From Desulfomicrobium sp. (lineage in GTDB: Bacteria; Desulfobacterota; Desulfovibrionia; Desulfovibrionales; Desulfomicrobiaceae): a DNA stretch of 16,515 bases. The stretch lies in assembly GCA_003542385.1 (NCBI GenBank), contig DPKT01000076.1, positions 1 through 16,515 on the forward strand, in the 5' to 3' direction. The notes beneath the pieces were generated by a model. The model was not told the origin of the DNA. It did not search any database and saw only the letters and a program-made list of their open reading frames with translations. Numbering within the stretch: position 1 is the stretch's first letter; every line of letters begins with the position of its first letter. The position numbers and the translations under genes are program-made. This document shows positions 1-6,395 of this stretch, piece after piece.

Positions 1-473
1 CGGCACGGGTCTGGCACGTCCTGACCCGCCTGGGCGGCGACGAGGGCTGGATGTACGGTGACTGGCTATGGAAAATGCGCGGTCGCCTCGACAAGCTCAT
101 CGGAGGAACCGGCCTGCGCCGGGGCCGCCGCCACCCGAGCGACCTGCGCGTCGGCGACGCCCTGGATTTCTGGCGGGTCCTGGTGGTGGAGGAGAACAGC
201 CGCCTGCGACTGCTGGCCGAGATGAAGGTGCCGGGCGAGGCCCTGCTGCAGTTCGACGTGGAAGAGCGCGGCCCGAATCGCACCGCCCTGACCCTGCGCG
301 CACGCTTCCTGCCGCGGGGTTTATGGGGTATCGTCTACTGGAAGGCGCTCGCCCCCGTGCACACGCCGCTGTTCAAGGGCATGCTCACGGCCCTGGCCCG
401 CAAAGTCGGAGGAGCCATCCTGTCCGGACCCGTCACGCCACCCAAGGAGGACTCGAAATGCCGAATATCCTGA
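1..473 (+). CDS. C-terminal part of a DUF2867-containing (SDR-like) protein, 5' truncated
   Basis: The reading frame is open from nucleotide 3 to the stop at 471-473, so the gene begins outside the window. The visible part fits the DUF2867 domain, which is often fused behind an NAD(P)-binding short-chain dehydrogenase/epimerase domain. Family-typical patches are GGDEGWMYGDWLWKMRG at the left edge, then GLRRGRRHP, GDALDFWRV, LLAEMKVPGEALLQF and PRGLWGIVYWKAL. In fused family members the N-terminal half binds a nucleotide cofactor, but that half cannot be seen here. The last 16 nt overlap the start of the next gene, whose ribosome site AAGGAGG lies inside this coding region, so the two are probably cotranslated. 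The exact substrate is unknown. I am confident of the domain and less so of the full architecture. Confidence 0.85.
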   Translation, partial: ARVWHVLTRLGGDEGWMYGDWLWKMRGRLDKLIGGTGLRRGRRHPSDLRVGDALDFWRVLVVEENSRLRLLAEMKVPGEALLQFDVEERGPNRTALTLRARFLPRGLWGIVYWKALAPVHTPLFKGMLTALARKVGGAILSGPVTPPKEDSKCRIS

Positions 474-946
474 CCGAACCCCGCTCCCAGGAAAAGACCA
501 TCAACGACCCCGACGTGCGCAAAAGTCTCGAAGCCATCCTGAACGACCAGCGCAGCGGGGTCCTGGCCACGTGCTTCATGGACATCCCCCTGTGCAGCCA
601 GATGGCCTTCGCCGTCGACGAGGACCTGCGGGCCCTGATCATGGTCACGCCCAGGCAGACCGCCAAGTACGACAACATGAGCGCCAACCCCAACGTGTCC
701 TTTCTGGTCAGCACGGCCAGGAACGACCCGGCGGACCCGGCGCAGGCCCAGGCCCTGACCGCCACGGCCTTCGCCACGGAACTCGACGGGGAGCGCCGCC
801 ACCGCGCCGTGACCCTGTTCACCCGCAAGCACCCGAACCTCGCGGCCTTTGCCTCGGCCTCGGCCAACGCGGTCATGGAACTCAGGATCGGCACCTATTT
901 CCTGGTCGACAACTTCCAGCAGGTCACGCGCATCGCCATGGGGTGA
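458..946 (+). CDS. Pyridoxamine 5'-phosphate oxidase-like (PNPOx) flavin-binding family protein
   Basis: This is a 162-aa protein starting MPNILTEPRS. I chose the ATG at 458 because AAGGAGG at 444-450 sits seven bases upstream; the frame stays open further 5' only as a shadow of the preceding gene. Typical features of the split-barrel FMN-binding PNPOx family are the strand GVLATCFMDIPLCSQMAFAV, the following ALIMVTPRQTAKYDNM, the patch NPNVSFLVST (the family's usual 'NP.vsl' strand) and the C-terminal barrel strand with GTYFLVDNF. The family includes small flavin- or haem-binding oxidoreductases of often unknown substrate. The gene overlaps the DUF2867 gene by 16 nt and is followed by 124 nt of intergenic DNA containing a hairpin. 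The family assignment is good, but the substrate cannot be deduced. Confidence 0.83.
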   Translation: MPNILTEPRSQEKTINDPDVRKSLEAILNDQRSGVLATCFMDIPLCSQMAFAVDEDLRALIMVTPRQTAKYDNMSANPNVSFLVSTARNDPADPAQAQALTATAFATELDGERRHRAVTLFTRKHPNLAAFASASANAVMELRIGTYFLVDNFQQVTRIAMG

Positions 947-964
947 CATTTTCGGCGCCGGACC

Positions 965-986
965 GGCCGGTTCTGGACAACCGGCC
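965..986. terminator. Perfect 8-bp hairpin between the PNPOx gene and the DUF523/DUF1722 gene
   Basis: GGCCGGTT (965-972) pairs perfectly with AACCGGCC (979-986) around a 6-nt loop, starting 19 nt after the stop at 946. There is no clean T-tract after it (AGAATTCGAGAATATTT follows), so it may be a weak or factor-assisted terminator, or an mRNA-stabilising hairpin. Confidence 0.4.
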
Positions 987-1070
987 AGAATTCGAGAATA
1001 TTTCACGGAAAGGCATTTGCTTCGGACAACCCACGCGTCCCGGAGGCGCGCAACGGCAAGGAGAGACATC

Positions 1071-2021
1071 ATGAACAGACCCATCCGCCTGGGGATCAGC
1101 CGCTGCCTGCTCGGGGACAAGGTCCGCTATGACGGAGGGCACAAGCTCGACCCGTTCCTGACCAAAACTCTCGGTGAGTATGTGGAATACGTCCCGGTCT
1201 GCCCCGAAGTGGAGTGCGGCCTGCCCATCCCGCGCGAGGCCATGCGTCTTGTCGGGGACCCGGAATCCCCGCGGCTGCTGACCCAGAAGACCGGCATCGA
1301 CCACACGCGGCGCATGAAGGAATGGGCCGCCAAACGCCTCGACGAACTGGAAGGCGAAGGCCTGTGCGGCTTCATCTTCAAGAGCAAGTCGCCGTCGAGC
1401 GGCATGGAGCGGGTCAAGGTCTACTCGGACACGGGCAATCTCATCGGCCAGTCCGTAGGCGTCTTCGCCCGCATGTTCATGGAGCGCTTCCCCCTGCTGC
1501 CCGTTGAGGAGGAAGGCCGACTCCACGACGTCCACCTGCGGGAGAACTTCATCGACCGCATCTTCGTGCTGCGGCGCTACCGCGACATGCTCAAGGGGGG
1601 CCAGACCATCGGCAACCTCGTGACCTTCCACACGCGCCACAAGCTGCAGATCCTGGCCCACAGCCCGGAAATCTACCGCGCCATGGGGCGGCTGGTGGCC
1701 AAGGGCAAGGAGATGCCCAAGGAACAGCTCTTCAGGAGCTACCACGAGCACCTCATGTCGGCCATGCGCATGAAGGCCACTCCGCCCAAGCACCGCAACG
1801 TGCTGCAGCACATCATGGGCTACTTCAAGAACGACCTCCTGCCCGACGAGAAGCAGGAACTCCTGGACCTGATCAACCAGTATGCCAGGGGCATCATCCC
1901 CCTCATCGTGCCGGTGACCCTGCTCAATCATTACGTCATGAAATACGAAGACTTCTATCTGCAGGACCAGACGTACCTGCGGCCCCATCCCGTGGAACTC
2001 AAGTTGCGAAACCACGCCTGA
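1071..2021 (+). CDS. TudS-like (DUF523) and DUF1722 (YbgA-like) fusion protein
   Basis: This 316-aa protein starts MNRPIRLGIS after a GGAGAGA ribosome site. Residues about 5-150 are DUF523: SRCLLGDKVRYDGGHK at 10-25, VPVCPEVECGLP at 41-52 and FIFKSKSPSSGME at 101-113. Cys12, Cys44 and Cys49 are the likely [4Fe-4S] ligands, as in thiouracil desulfurase TudS. Residues about 190-310 are DUF1722, with VTFHTRHKLQILAHSP, KHRNVLQHIMGYFK and a C-terminal HPVELKLRNH. Stand-alone TudS proteins often carry a cysteine in the SPSCG patch, whereas here it reads SPSSG. Proteins of this fused type are linked to removal of sulfur from modified pyrimidines or RNA, but the real substrate here is unknown. The gene leads a run of short-spaced genes (1071-3870). 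Confidence 0.9.
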   Translation: MNRPIRLGISRCLLGDKVRYDGGHKLDPFLTKTLGEYVEYVPVCPEVECGLPIPREAMRLVGDPESPRLLTQKTGIDHTRRMKEWAAKRLDELEGEGLCGFIFKSKSPSSGMERVKVYSDTGNLIGQSVGVFARMFMERFPLLPVEEEGRLHDVHLRENFIDRIFVLRRYRDMLKGGQTIGNLVTFHTRHKLQILAHSPEIYRAMGRLVAKGKEMPKEQLFRSYHEHLMSAMRMKATPPKHRNVLQHIMGYFKNDLLPDEKQELLDLINQYARGIIPLIVPVTLLNHYVMKYEDFYLQDQTYLRPHPVELKLRNHA

Positions 2022-2043
2022 CGGCCGGAACGCAGGAGGCCCC

Positions 2044-3018
2044 ATGAGCAACGCCTACGACATCATCGCCAGATACGACCCCGAATTCCCGCGCAAGCGG
2101 GCCGGAAACCTGCTGACGGACACGACGGAGTTCATGAACATCCAGTACGGCGACGTGATCGAACTGGACGGGAAGCATTTCCTGGTGCTGCGGGACGAGA
2201 AGGAGCGCAGCTTCGGGGTGGAGGACCCCAAATACTGGGTCAAGCGCTGCCGGGAGCTGGCCACCGGGGAGCGCAAGATCCTCAAGCTCGTGTTCTACGA
2301 AAAGTTTCCCGTGTCCCTCGGCAGCATGCAGATCGAATGCTTTCGCAGCCCGCGCAAGGAGGCGCGCATCCTGGATCTGGTGCGCGGCGACGGGCGCTTC
2401 ATGCAGGGTTATTCGCGCGACGACGCGGTGGGGAACAACGTGCGCGTCCTCGACGTGGTCAAGGGCGACCTCCTGTCCCTGGCTATCGACAAGATCGAGG
2501 CCGACCACAAAACCTACTTCTTCGAACTGCTGCCGGACATCCTGGAGAAGTTCGCCGAGGCCTGCCGGGCCATCGGCTTCCTGCACCGGCACGGCGAGAA
2601 CCACGGCGACATCCGCCGCGACCACCTGTGGCTCGAACATGGGACGGGCAACTACGTCTGGATCGACTTCGACTACACCTATGAGTTCCAGGAGAGCCCC
2701 TCGGGCCTGGACATCTTCGGCCTGGGCAACCTGCTGCTCTATCTGGCGGGCAAGAAATTCTGCACCACCTTCAACATTCCCCGTCCGGAATTCGACGGCC
2801 TGTCGAACGTGCACCTGGAGCCCGCCGACTTCTCCATGCTCTTCAAAAACCGCCTCTCAAACCTGCGCAAGGTCTACCCCTATGTGCCCGAGACCCTGAA
2901 CAACGTTCTCATGCACTTCTCCACCGCCTCTGAGGTGTTCTACCCGTCGGTCGGAGAAATGCTGGAGGAGCTTCTGCCCTGTATCGACGAAATCCGCCGC
3001 GGGCGGATCAACGCGTAA
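2044..3018 (+). CDS. Protein-kinase-fold protein (serine/threonine kinase-like)
   Basis: This is a 324-aa soluble protein starting MSNAYDIIARYDPEF, with ribosome site GCAGGAGG 22 nt after the previous stop. Kinase-fold marks are visible: a candidate ATP-anchoring lysine in ERKILKLVF (Lys78/Lys81), a possible glutamate in PRKEARIL, a catalytic-loop-like HGDIRRDHLWL (187-197, Asp189 as candidate base) and a metal-binding-like WIDFDY (206-211, Asp208/Asp210). A helical lobe follows with GLDIFGLGNLLLYL. The glycine-rich loop is not clear, so activity is uncertain; it could also be an aminoglycoside-phosphotransferase-like kinase. No membrane segment is seen. It lies between TudS-DUF1722 and UspA, with a 9-nt gap to the latter, which suggests a role in the same stress or signalling response. 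Confidence 0.75.
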   Translation: MSNAYDIIARYDPEFPRKRAGNLLTDTTEFMNIQYGDVIELDGKHFLVLRDEKERSFGVEDPKYWVKRCRELATGERKILKLVFYEKFPVSLGSMQIECFRSPRKEARILDLVRGDGRFMQGYSRDDAVGNNVRVLDVVKGDLLSLAIDKIEADHKTYFFELLPDILEKFAEACRAIGFLHRHGENHGDIRRDHLWLEHGTGNYVWIDFDYTYEFQESPSGLDIFGLGNLLLYLAGKKFCTTFNIPRPEFDGLSNVHLEPADFSMLFKNRLSNLRKVYPYVPETLNNVLMHFSTASEVFYPSVGEMLEELLPCIDEIRRGRINA

Positions 3019-3027
3019 GGAGGCTTC

Positions 3028-3519
3028 ATGGACCCCAAGAAAATTCTCATCGCAGTGGACGCATCCGAGAACTCGGCCCGTGCGGTGAACTACGTGGCCG
3101 ACCTGCTGGGCGGCAGCAGCGGCTTCATGATCACGGTGCTGTACATCGAGCGCCCGCCCAACCGCGACCTGTTCCCCGACGAGGCGTCCTGGGTCGAGGC
3201 CGGCCAGACGCAGGAGCTGCGCATCCGCACCTTCCTGAAGCAGGCCAGGACCACCCTGACCGCCGGGGGTCTGGCCCCGGAAGCCGTGACCATCGACTAT
3301 GTTCCGCACTGCCAGTCGCCGGTCAACCCGGGGGCGGCGGAGTGCAGCATCGGCACGTCCATCGCCCGCGACATCCTGCAGTACCAGCAACGCGGGGATT
3401 TCGGGACCCTGGTCATCGGGCGGCGCGGCGTCTCCCGGGCCGAGGAGTTCCTGTTCGGCAGCGTGACCACCAAGGTCACCCACCTGGCCAAGGACTGCAC
3501 CGTCTGGGTCGTACAGTAA
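3028..3519 (+). CDS. Universal stress protein (UspA family), ATP-binding type
   Basis: This is a 163-aa single-domain Usp protein. Strand 1 reads KKILIAVDASENSARAVNYV (4-23). The ATP-binding signature G-2x-G-9x-G-S is exact: Gly131, Gly134, Gly144 and Ser145 in GRRGVSRAEEFLFGS. The C-terminal strand CTVWVVQ is also typical. The ribosome site TAAGGAGG lies just before ATG 3028, and the gene is 9 nt from the kinase-like gene and 9 nt from the MIF-like gene, so it belongs to an operon. Usp proteins of this class bind ATP, dimerise and act in the cytoplasm during starvation or redox stress. Whether the neighbouring kinase-like protein acts on it is unknown. Confidence 0.93.
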   Translation: MDPKKILIAVDASENSARAVNYVADLLGGSSGFMITVLYIERPPNRDLFPDEASWVEAGQTQELRIRTFLKQARTTLTAGGLAPEAVTIDYVPHCQSPVNPGAAECSIGTSIARDILQYQQRGDFGTLVIGRRGVSRAEEFLFGSVTTKVTHLAKDCTVWVVQ

Positions 3520-3528
3520 GGAGGAACA

Positions 3529-3870
3529 ATGCCCTGTCTCGAACTCACGACCAACGTGCGCATCACGGACAAGAGCGCCCTGATGCGCGCCCTCTCGGAC
3601 TGCGTCTGCAAAGGCCTGGGCAAGGCAGAGACCTACATGATGGTCATCGTCAACGGCGAAGTGCCCATGCTCTTCGGCGGCAGCGAGGAGCCCGTGGCTC
3701 ACCTGACCCTGCGGGCCCTGAACCTGAAGGAGGAGGCCGTCCGCATCCTGGCCGGGGATCTGACCGCCATCGTGCAGGACAGGCTCGGCATCGAAAGCCA
3801 GCGCACCTACATCGTGTTCATGGACGCCGACATGGGCAAATGGGCCTGGGACGGCCGCACCTTCGCCTGA
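3529..3870 (+). CDS. MIF-like tautomerase (macrophage migration inhibitory factor / phenylpyruvate tautomerase family)
   Basis: This is a 113-aa protein, the usual length for the family. Pro2, which becomes the N-terminal catalytic proline once Met is removed, is present in MPCLELTTNV. Lys32 (GLGKAETYM) matches the substrate-binding lysine of animal MIF. VPMLFGGSEEPVAHL aligns with the family's 'aFGGs.eP.a' strand, and the C-terminal MGKWAWDGRTFA resembles the NVGWNNSTFA ending of MIF. The Cys-x-x-Cys of mammalian MIF is absent. The family forms trimers and tautomerises enol or keto forms such as phenylpyruvate; the bacterial physiological substrate is generally unknown. It is preceded by AAGGAGG and closes the short-spaced operon with UspA. 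Confidence 0.92.
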   Translation: MPCLELTTNVRITDKSALMRALSDCVCKGLGKAETYMMVIVNGEVPMLFGGSEEPVAHLTLRALNLKEEAVRILAGDLTAIVQDRLGIESQRTYIVFMDADMGKWAWDGRTFA

Positions 3871-3894
3871 GGGGCGGCTTGCCTGGCGAGGAGC

Positions 3895-3948
3895 CCTCGT
3901 GTACAGGGGCCGGGCGCCGGATCGCTTCCGGCCCAATCCTACACGAGG
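3895..3948 (+). promoter_or_regulatory. Two-part hairpin in the leader of the 147-aa gene, covering its Shine-Dalgarno sequence
   Basis: CCTCGTGTA (3895-3903) pairs perfectly with TACACGAGG (3940-3948). Nested inside, GGGCCGG (3907-3913) pairs with CCGGCCC (3928-3934). The GAGG at 3945-3948 is the best ribosome site for ATG 3955 and lies in the outer stem. The structure could lower translation, or it could serve as an attenuator after the MIF-like gene. There is no poly-T tail, so a standard terminator is unlikely. Confidence 0.5.
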
Positions 3949-3954
3949 TGTGCC

Positions 3955-4398
3955 ATGACCGAAAAGAATTACGCCCAGAGCATCGCCGGCGACCTGTTCC
4001 GCATGATCGAGTCCGCCAAGGAACAGGGCGTGGGCGTCGACAAGGGCTTCCGCAACCAGGCCATGTCGAGCCCCGGCATGTCCCTGACCTATCTTTTCCT
4101 GAACAAGTCCGATCTGCTGAAGGTTCCGGCCCTGCCCGGACCGGTCAAGAAGCAGGTCCGCCGCTCCAACGCCCTGGCCGTCATCGAGCTGGCCGTCGCG
4201 GGCGGAGTGAAGCAGACCGCGGGCATCCACCTCATCTGGTCCAGCGCCAAGCCCTGCTCGGGCATCGAGTCCGAGGCCGAGATGCTTGACGGCATCCAGA
4301 TCCAGGGCCTTGCGGCCTTCACGGCCCAGATCAAGAGCGTGCTGCGCAGCGACGCGCCGCGCACCGTGGACCAGCTCGCCCCGGACCAGGCCGAATAG
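3955..4398 (+). CDS. Conserved-looking hypothetical protein (147 aa), function not recognised
   Basis: I do not recognise the family. The protein begins MTEKNYAQSIAGDLFRMIE and is predicted soluble, with no membrane segment. A helical N-terminus (about 1-40) is followed by SLTYLFLNKSDLLKVPALPG, a basic patch VKKQVRRSN, and an alternating helix/strand part with a hydrophobic strand HLIWSSAKPCSGIE. Codon use matches the neighbours and the start has a GAGG Shine-Dalgarno sequence, so I consider it a real gene. Translation may be controlled by the leader hairpin that sequesters this site. It sits 84 nt after the MIF-like gene and 38 nt before DUF445. Confidence 0.75.
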   Translation: MTEKNYAQSIAGDLFRMIESAKEQGVGVDKGFRNQAMSSPGMSLTYLFLNKSDLLKVPALPGPVKKQVRRSNALAVIELAVAGGVKQTAGIHLIWSSAKPCSGIESEAEMLDGIQIQGLAAFTAQIKSVLRSDAPRTVDQLAPDQAE

Positions 4399-4436
4399 CC
4401 CTCCCCTCCATCGCGCTGTACGAACCGGAGACGCCC

Positions 4437-5033
4437 ATGCTGCTCAAGCTCTTCCTGTCGACGGTGATCTGCGCCTTCATCGGCTGGATCACCAACTTCA
4501 TCGCCATCAAGATGCTCTTCCACCCCCGCCGGCCCGTGCAGGTCGGCAGCCTGACGGTGCAGGGCATCTTTCCCAAGCGCCAGAAGGCCCTGGCCATGAA
4601 CCTGGCCGCGGTCATCGAGGGCGAACTCCTGTCCCACGACGACATCCGCCAGGCCATGCAGCGCCCTGAATTCTCGGCCCGCCTCAAGGATCGGATCCTG
4701 GACGGGTTCTCGGAGTTCCTGTCGACGCGCCTGGGCGGGCTGAACCCCATGATCGCCATGTTTCTGGACGGCCCCATGATGGAAAAGGTCAAGGGCCTGC
4801 TGGACAAGGAGCTGGACAGGATCGTGCCGGGCCTGCTTGAGACGGCCACGGGCGAATTGGAGAACAGCCTCGATTTCCGCCGCATCATCCAGGACAAGAT
4901 CGAGAACCTGTCCATGGAACGCCTTGAAATCCTGCTCATGTCCATCATGGCCAAGGAATTCCGATTCATCGAGGTCGTCGGGGCCGTTCTCGGCGCCTTC
5001 ATCGGCCTGATCCAGGGCCTGCTCTTCTTCTGA
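4437..5033 (+). CDS. DUF445 family membrane protein
   Basis: This 198-aa protein starts MLLKLFLSTVICAFIGWITNF after a CGGAGACG ribosome site. An N-terminal membrane segment (about 2-24) contains the DUF445 signature GWITNFIAIKMLFHP, followed by the typical VQGIFPKRQKALAMNLAAVIEGELLS. The middle is a long, charged, amphipathic helical region, and a second membrane segment closes the protein (about 178-198, VVGAVLGAFIGLIQGLLFF). This two-anchor layout is usual for short members of the family (YheB-like), whose biochemical role is not established. It is the last gene before the interrupted yjbQ gene, which points toward it. Confidence 0.88.
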   Translation: MLLKLFLSTVICAFIGWITNFIAIKMLFHPRRPVQVGSLTVQGIFPKRQKALAMNLAAVIEGELLSHDDIRQAMQRPEFSARLKDRILDGFSEFLSTRLGGLNPMIAMFLDGPMMEKVKGLLDKELDRIVPGLLETATGELENSLDFRRIIQDKIENLSMERLEILLMSIMAKEFRFIEVVGAVLGAFIGLIQGLLFF

Positions 5034-5048
5034 GCGGGCCGAAGGGGC

Positions 5049-5192
5049 TCACTCGCCGATGATCTTGACCAGCACCCGCTTGCGCCGCCGCCCGTCGAAC
5101 TCCCCGTAGAAGATCCGCTCCCAGGTCCCGAAGTCGAGCCGCCCCTCGGTCACGGCCACGACGACCTCGCGGCCCATGACCTGCCGCTTCAT
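5049..5192 (-). pseudogene. yjbQ: 3' fragment of yjbQ-family gene (UPF0047), cut off by the inserted element
   Basis: On the minus strand 47 codons read MKRQVMGREVVVAVTEG, then RLDFGTWERIFYGEFDG, then RRRKRVLVKIIGE and a stop. This is the well-known C-terminus of YjbQ/UPF0047 proteins (about 140 aa in total), which have been linked to thiamine phosphate synthesis. The upstream part of the gene is missing on this side, where AT-rich element DNA begins at about 5194 with an in-frame stop nearby. The coding quality of the fragment is intact. The matching upstream piece lies about 10.7 kb away at 15836-16001. The Met at 5192 is an internal methionine of the family, not a true start. Confidence 0.88.
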
Positions 5193-5193
5193 G
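5175..5193 (+). repeat. Left attachment-site repeat (attL)
   Basis: CATGACCTGCCGCTTCATG here matches CATGAACTGACGCTTCATG at 15836-15854 in 17 of 19 positions; the uninterrupted identical part is CGCTTCATG. The site encodes the HMKRQ(V/F)M codons of YjbQ, so it marks the crossover region. An inverted repeat CCTGCC (5180-5185) / GGCAGG (5211-5216) lies just inside, together with AT-rich DNA. Confidence 0.75.
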
Positions 5194-5228
5194 ACATATT
5201 AATAAATTCAGGCAGGTTAGAACAACAA

Positions 5229-5261
5229 CCCAACTTTTCTCCCAACCAAGGGCCAAAAATA
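5229..5261 (+). repeat. Left arm-type repeat cluster (candidate integrase-binding sites)
   Basis: CCCAACTTT (5229-5237), CCCAACCAAG (5241-5250) and AAGGGCCAAAAATA (5248-5261) recur near the other end as CCCAACCAA (15703-15711), CCCAACTTT (15715-15723) and AAGGCAAAAATA (15725-15736). Paired short repeats just inside both att sites are what arm-type sites of a tyrosine recombinase look like. The rest of 5194-5323 is AT-rich or C-rich with no recognisable gene. Confidence 0.5.
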
Positions 5262-5323
5262 TAGCCCCCTTGCCACCCTCCCCCACCTTGCCCGCGACCA
5301 CCCCGCCGTGGTAGTAATCCGGC

Positions 5324-5626
5324 ATGAAAAAGCACTACCACTGCGAGCACCGGACCCAGGGGGAAGATCCCCTCGTCTTCGATTGGGACGAGGAGACAGG
5401 CGAAATTTCCGGGCCTTCAGCAGGTAGGATTCGGGAGTTTGCGGCCTGCCGGGCTGTGCCTATCTACCCACCCCCGAACTACTGGGACTTGAGCCCGGAG
5501 CCACTCAAAAGCCGGGTCGATATGGCCGCCATCATCGGGATTTGGCATAAGCTCCCCGAAGACCTACGCGGTTACTATCCCCATTTACCCAGGCCCAAAG
5601 GCTTGGGGCCTTACATCATCGACTAG
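5324..5626 (+). CDS. Hypothetical 100-aa protein, the only plus-strand gene of the element (possible cargo)
   Basis: The protein starts MKKHYHCEHRTQGEDP and has no recognised family. The N-terminus has a His/Cys group (H4, H6, C7, H9) that could bind metal, followed by an acidic stretch FDWDEETGEISGP, a proline-rich VPIYPPPNYWDLSPEP and an aromatic C-terminus (GYYPHLPRPKGLGPYIID). It is soluble, with no membrane segment or signal peptide. The ribosome site is weak (GTAGTAAT before the ATG), which lowers confidence in the start. It is convergent with the long minus-strand operon and outside its terminator, between attL and that operon, a position where phages and satellites often keep independently expressed accessory genes. 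No function is proposed. Confidence 0.55.
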   Translation: MKKHYHCEHRTQGEDPLVFDWDEETGEISGPSAGRIREFAACRAVPIYPPPNYWDLSPEPLKSRVDMAAIIGIWHKLPEDLRGYYPHLPRPKGLGPYIID

Positions 5627-5679
5627 GCCCCGCCTGACCCTCCCACGCGCCGCGTGACGCGCTCCAGGCCGTAGGATGT

Positions 5680-5710
5680 AAAAAGGGCCGCCCCGAATTG
5701 GAACGGCCCT
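5680..5710 (-). terminator. Rho-independent terminator of the long leftward operon
   Basis: On the minus strand AGGGCCG and CGGCCCT (5704-5710 with 5684-5690) form a perfect 7-bp stem around a 13-nt loop, followed by TTTTT (5684-5680). It lies 28 nt past the stop of the scaffold-like gene and is oriented for the minus-strand operon. Confidence 0.85.
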
Positions 5711-5737
5711 CTCGTGGCTCGTGGAAGCGTTTTTCGC

Positions 5738-6391
5738 CTAGTGCGTGGTGCTCTTGCCGAAGAAGGCCCTGCCAATGGCCGCGATTCGCTCGAACCTGCC
5801 CCCGCCCATGTTGGGATTGGCCCCGTGGCTTCCGGGGACCCCGGCGCCCTGCTCCAAGTTGCGGAGAAGGCTCGGCTTGGACCGGACCAGACCCTTGAGG
5901 CCGTCCTCCAGGGAGGAGGGAACCCCGGCTTCGCTGACGTAGATCAGATCTTCCCCGTCCCACTGAAGCCTGGGCTCGATGAAGGCCTCAACAACGTCCC
6001 GGTCCACGAAGTCGTGCTTCGCCAGGGCCTTGTCCAGGGCCTGCCGCTTCAGCGTCCCCTGGAGCTTGGCCTGGGCCTGGTCGCGCTCGGCCGTGGCCGC
6101 TTCCAGCTTTTTCTGGAGGCGCTTCTCCTGGGCCGCCAGGCGTTCCAGATCGGCCCTTCTGGCGGCCATGTCCGGCGCGTTGTCGAGTTCCTCAGGCAGG
6201 GAGAGGCCCAGGGCCTTGAGAATCTTCTCCTGTTGCGCCTGGAGGCGTTCGAGCTCCTGTTTCTTCGCCACGCGGCCCTCGGTCGATTCCTTCCGGGCCG
6301 CGTCGGTCTGCGCGATCAGATCCGCGACGTGCTTTTCAAGGGCCGCGTAGTCCTCGGGCTCAAGCCGGTCCTTCAATTTCGTGATGTCCAT
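5738..6391 (-). CDS. Coiled-coil protein resembling phage scaffolding (GP20/DUF4355-like) proteins
   Basis: This 217-aa protein starts MDITKLKDRLEPEDY after GAGGAG, with 4 nt between genes. Residues about 15-115 are almost pure charged helix (Leu/Ala/Glu/Lys/Gln-rich, AAQEKRLQKKLEAATAERD), a likely long coiled coil. The following part, KRQALDKALAKHDFVDRDVVEAFI and then WDGEDLIYV, EDGLKGLVRSKPSLL (115-176), has the layout of phage scaffold proteins: coiled coil, then short helices with 'alDkAL.khgFvd' and 'gLk.L...kP.Ll'. The tail is Gly/Asn-rich, then basic. In phages such proteins shape the capsid before maturation. Without a capsid gene in the element, a role in remodelling a helper phage capsid is an inference. 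A generic coiled-coil protein is the alternative. Confidence 0.6.
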   Translation of the reverse strand: MDITKLKDRLEPEDYAALEKHVADLIAQTDAARKESTEGRVAKKQELERLQAQQEKILKALGLSLPEELDNAPDMAARRADLERLAAQEKRLQKKLEAATAERDQAQAKLQGTLKRQALDKALAKHDFVDRDVVEAFIEPRLQWDGEDLIYVSEAGVPSSLEDGLKGLVRSKPSLLRNLEQGAGVPGSHGANPNMGGGRFERIAAIGRAFFGKSTTH

Positions 6392-6395
6392 GCGG

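Noticed and set aside
849..1070. Upstream extension of the DUF523/DUF1722 frame
   Set aside because: It overlaps the PNPOx gene, lacks a ribosome site and would add an Arg/Pro/Ser-rich sequence. The protein naturally begins at MNRPIRLGIS.
924..2051. Minus-strand open frame (375 codons) opposite the DUF523/DUF1722 gene
   Set aside because: It is a shadow frame; the plus strand has clear TudS and DUF1722 signatures.
2857..4230. Long minus-strand open frame (457 codons) opposite UspA, MIF-like and the 147-aa gene
   Set aside because: It is antisense to three well-supported genes, has Gly/His/Asp-rich composition typical of the complement of GC-rich genes and shows no family motif.
5194..5323. 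Promoter or gene in the AT-rich left end
   Set aside because: No convincing -35/-10 pair or ribosome site for the plus-strand gene was found; the sequence is better explained by recombination sites.
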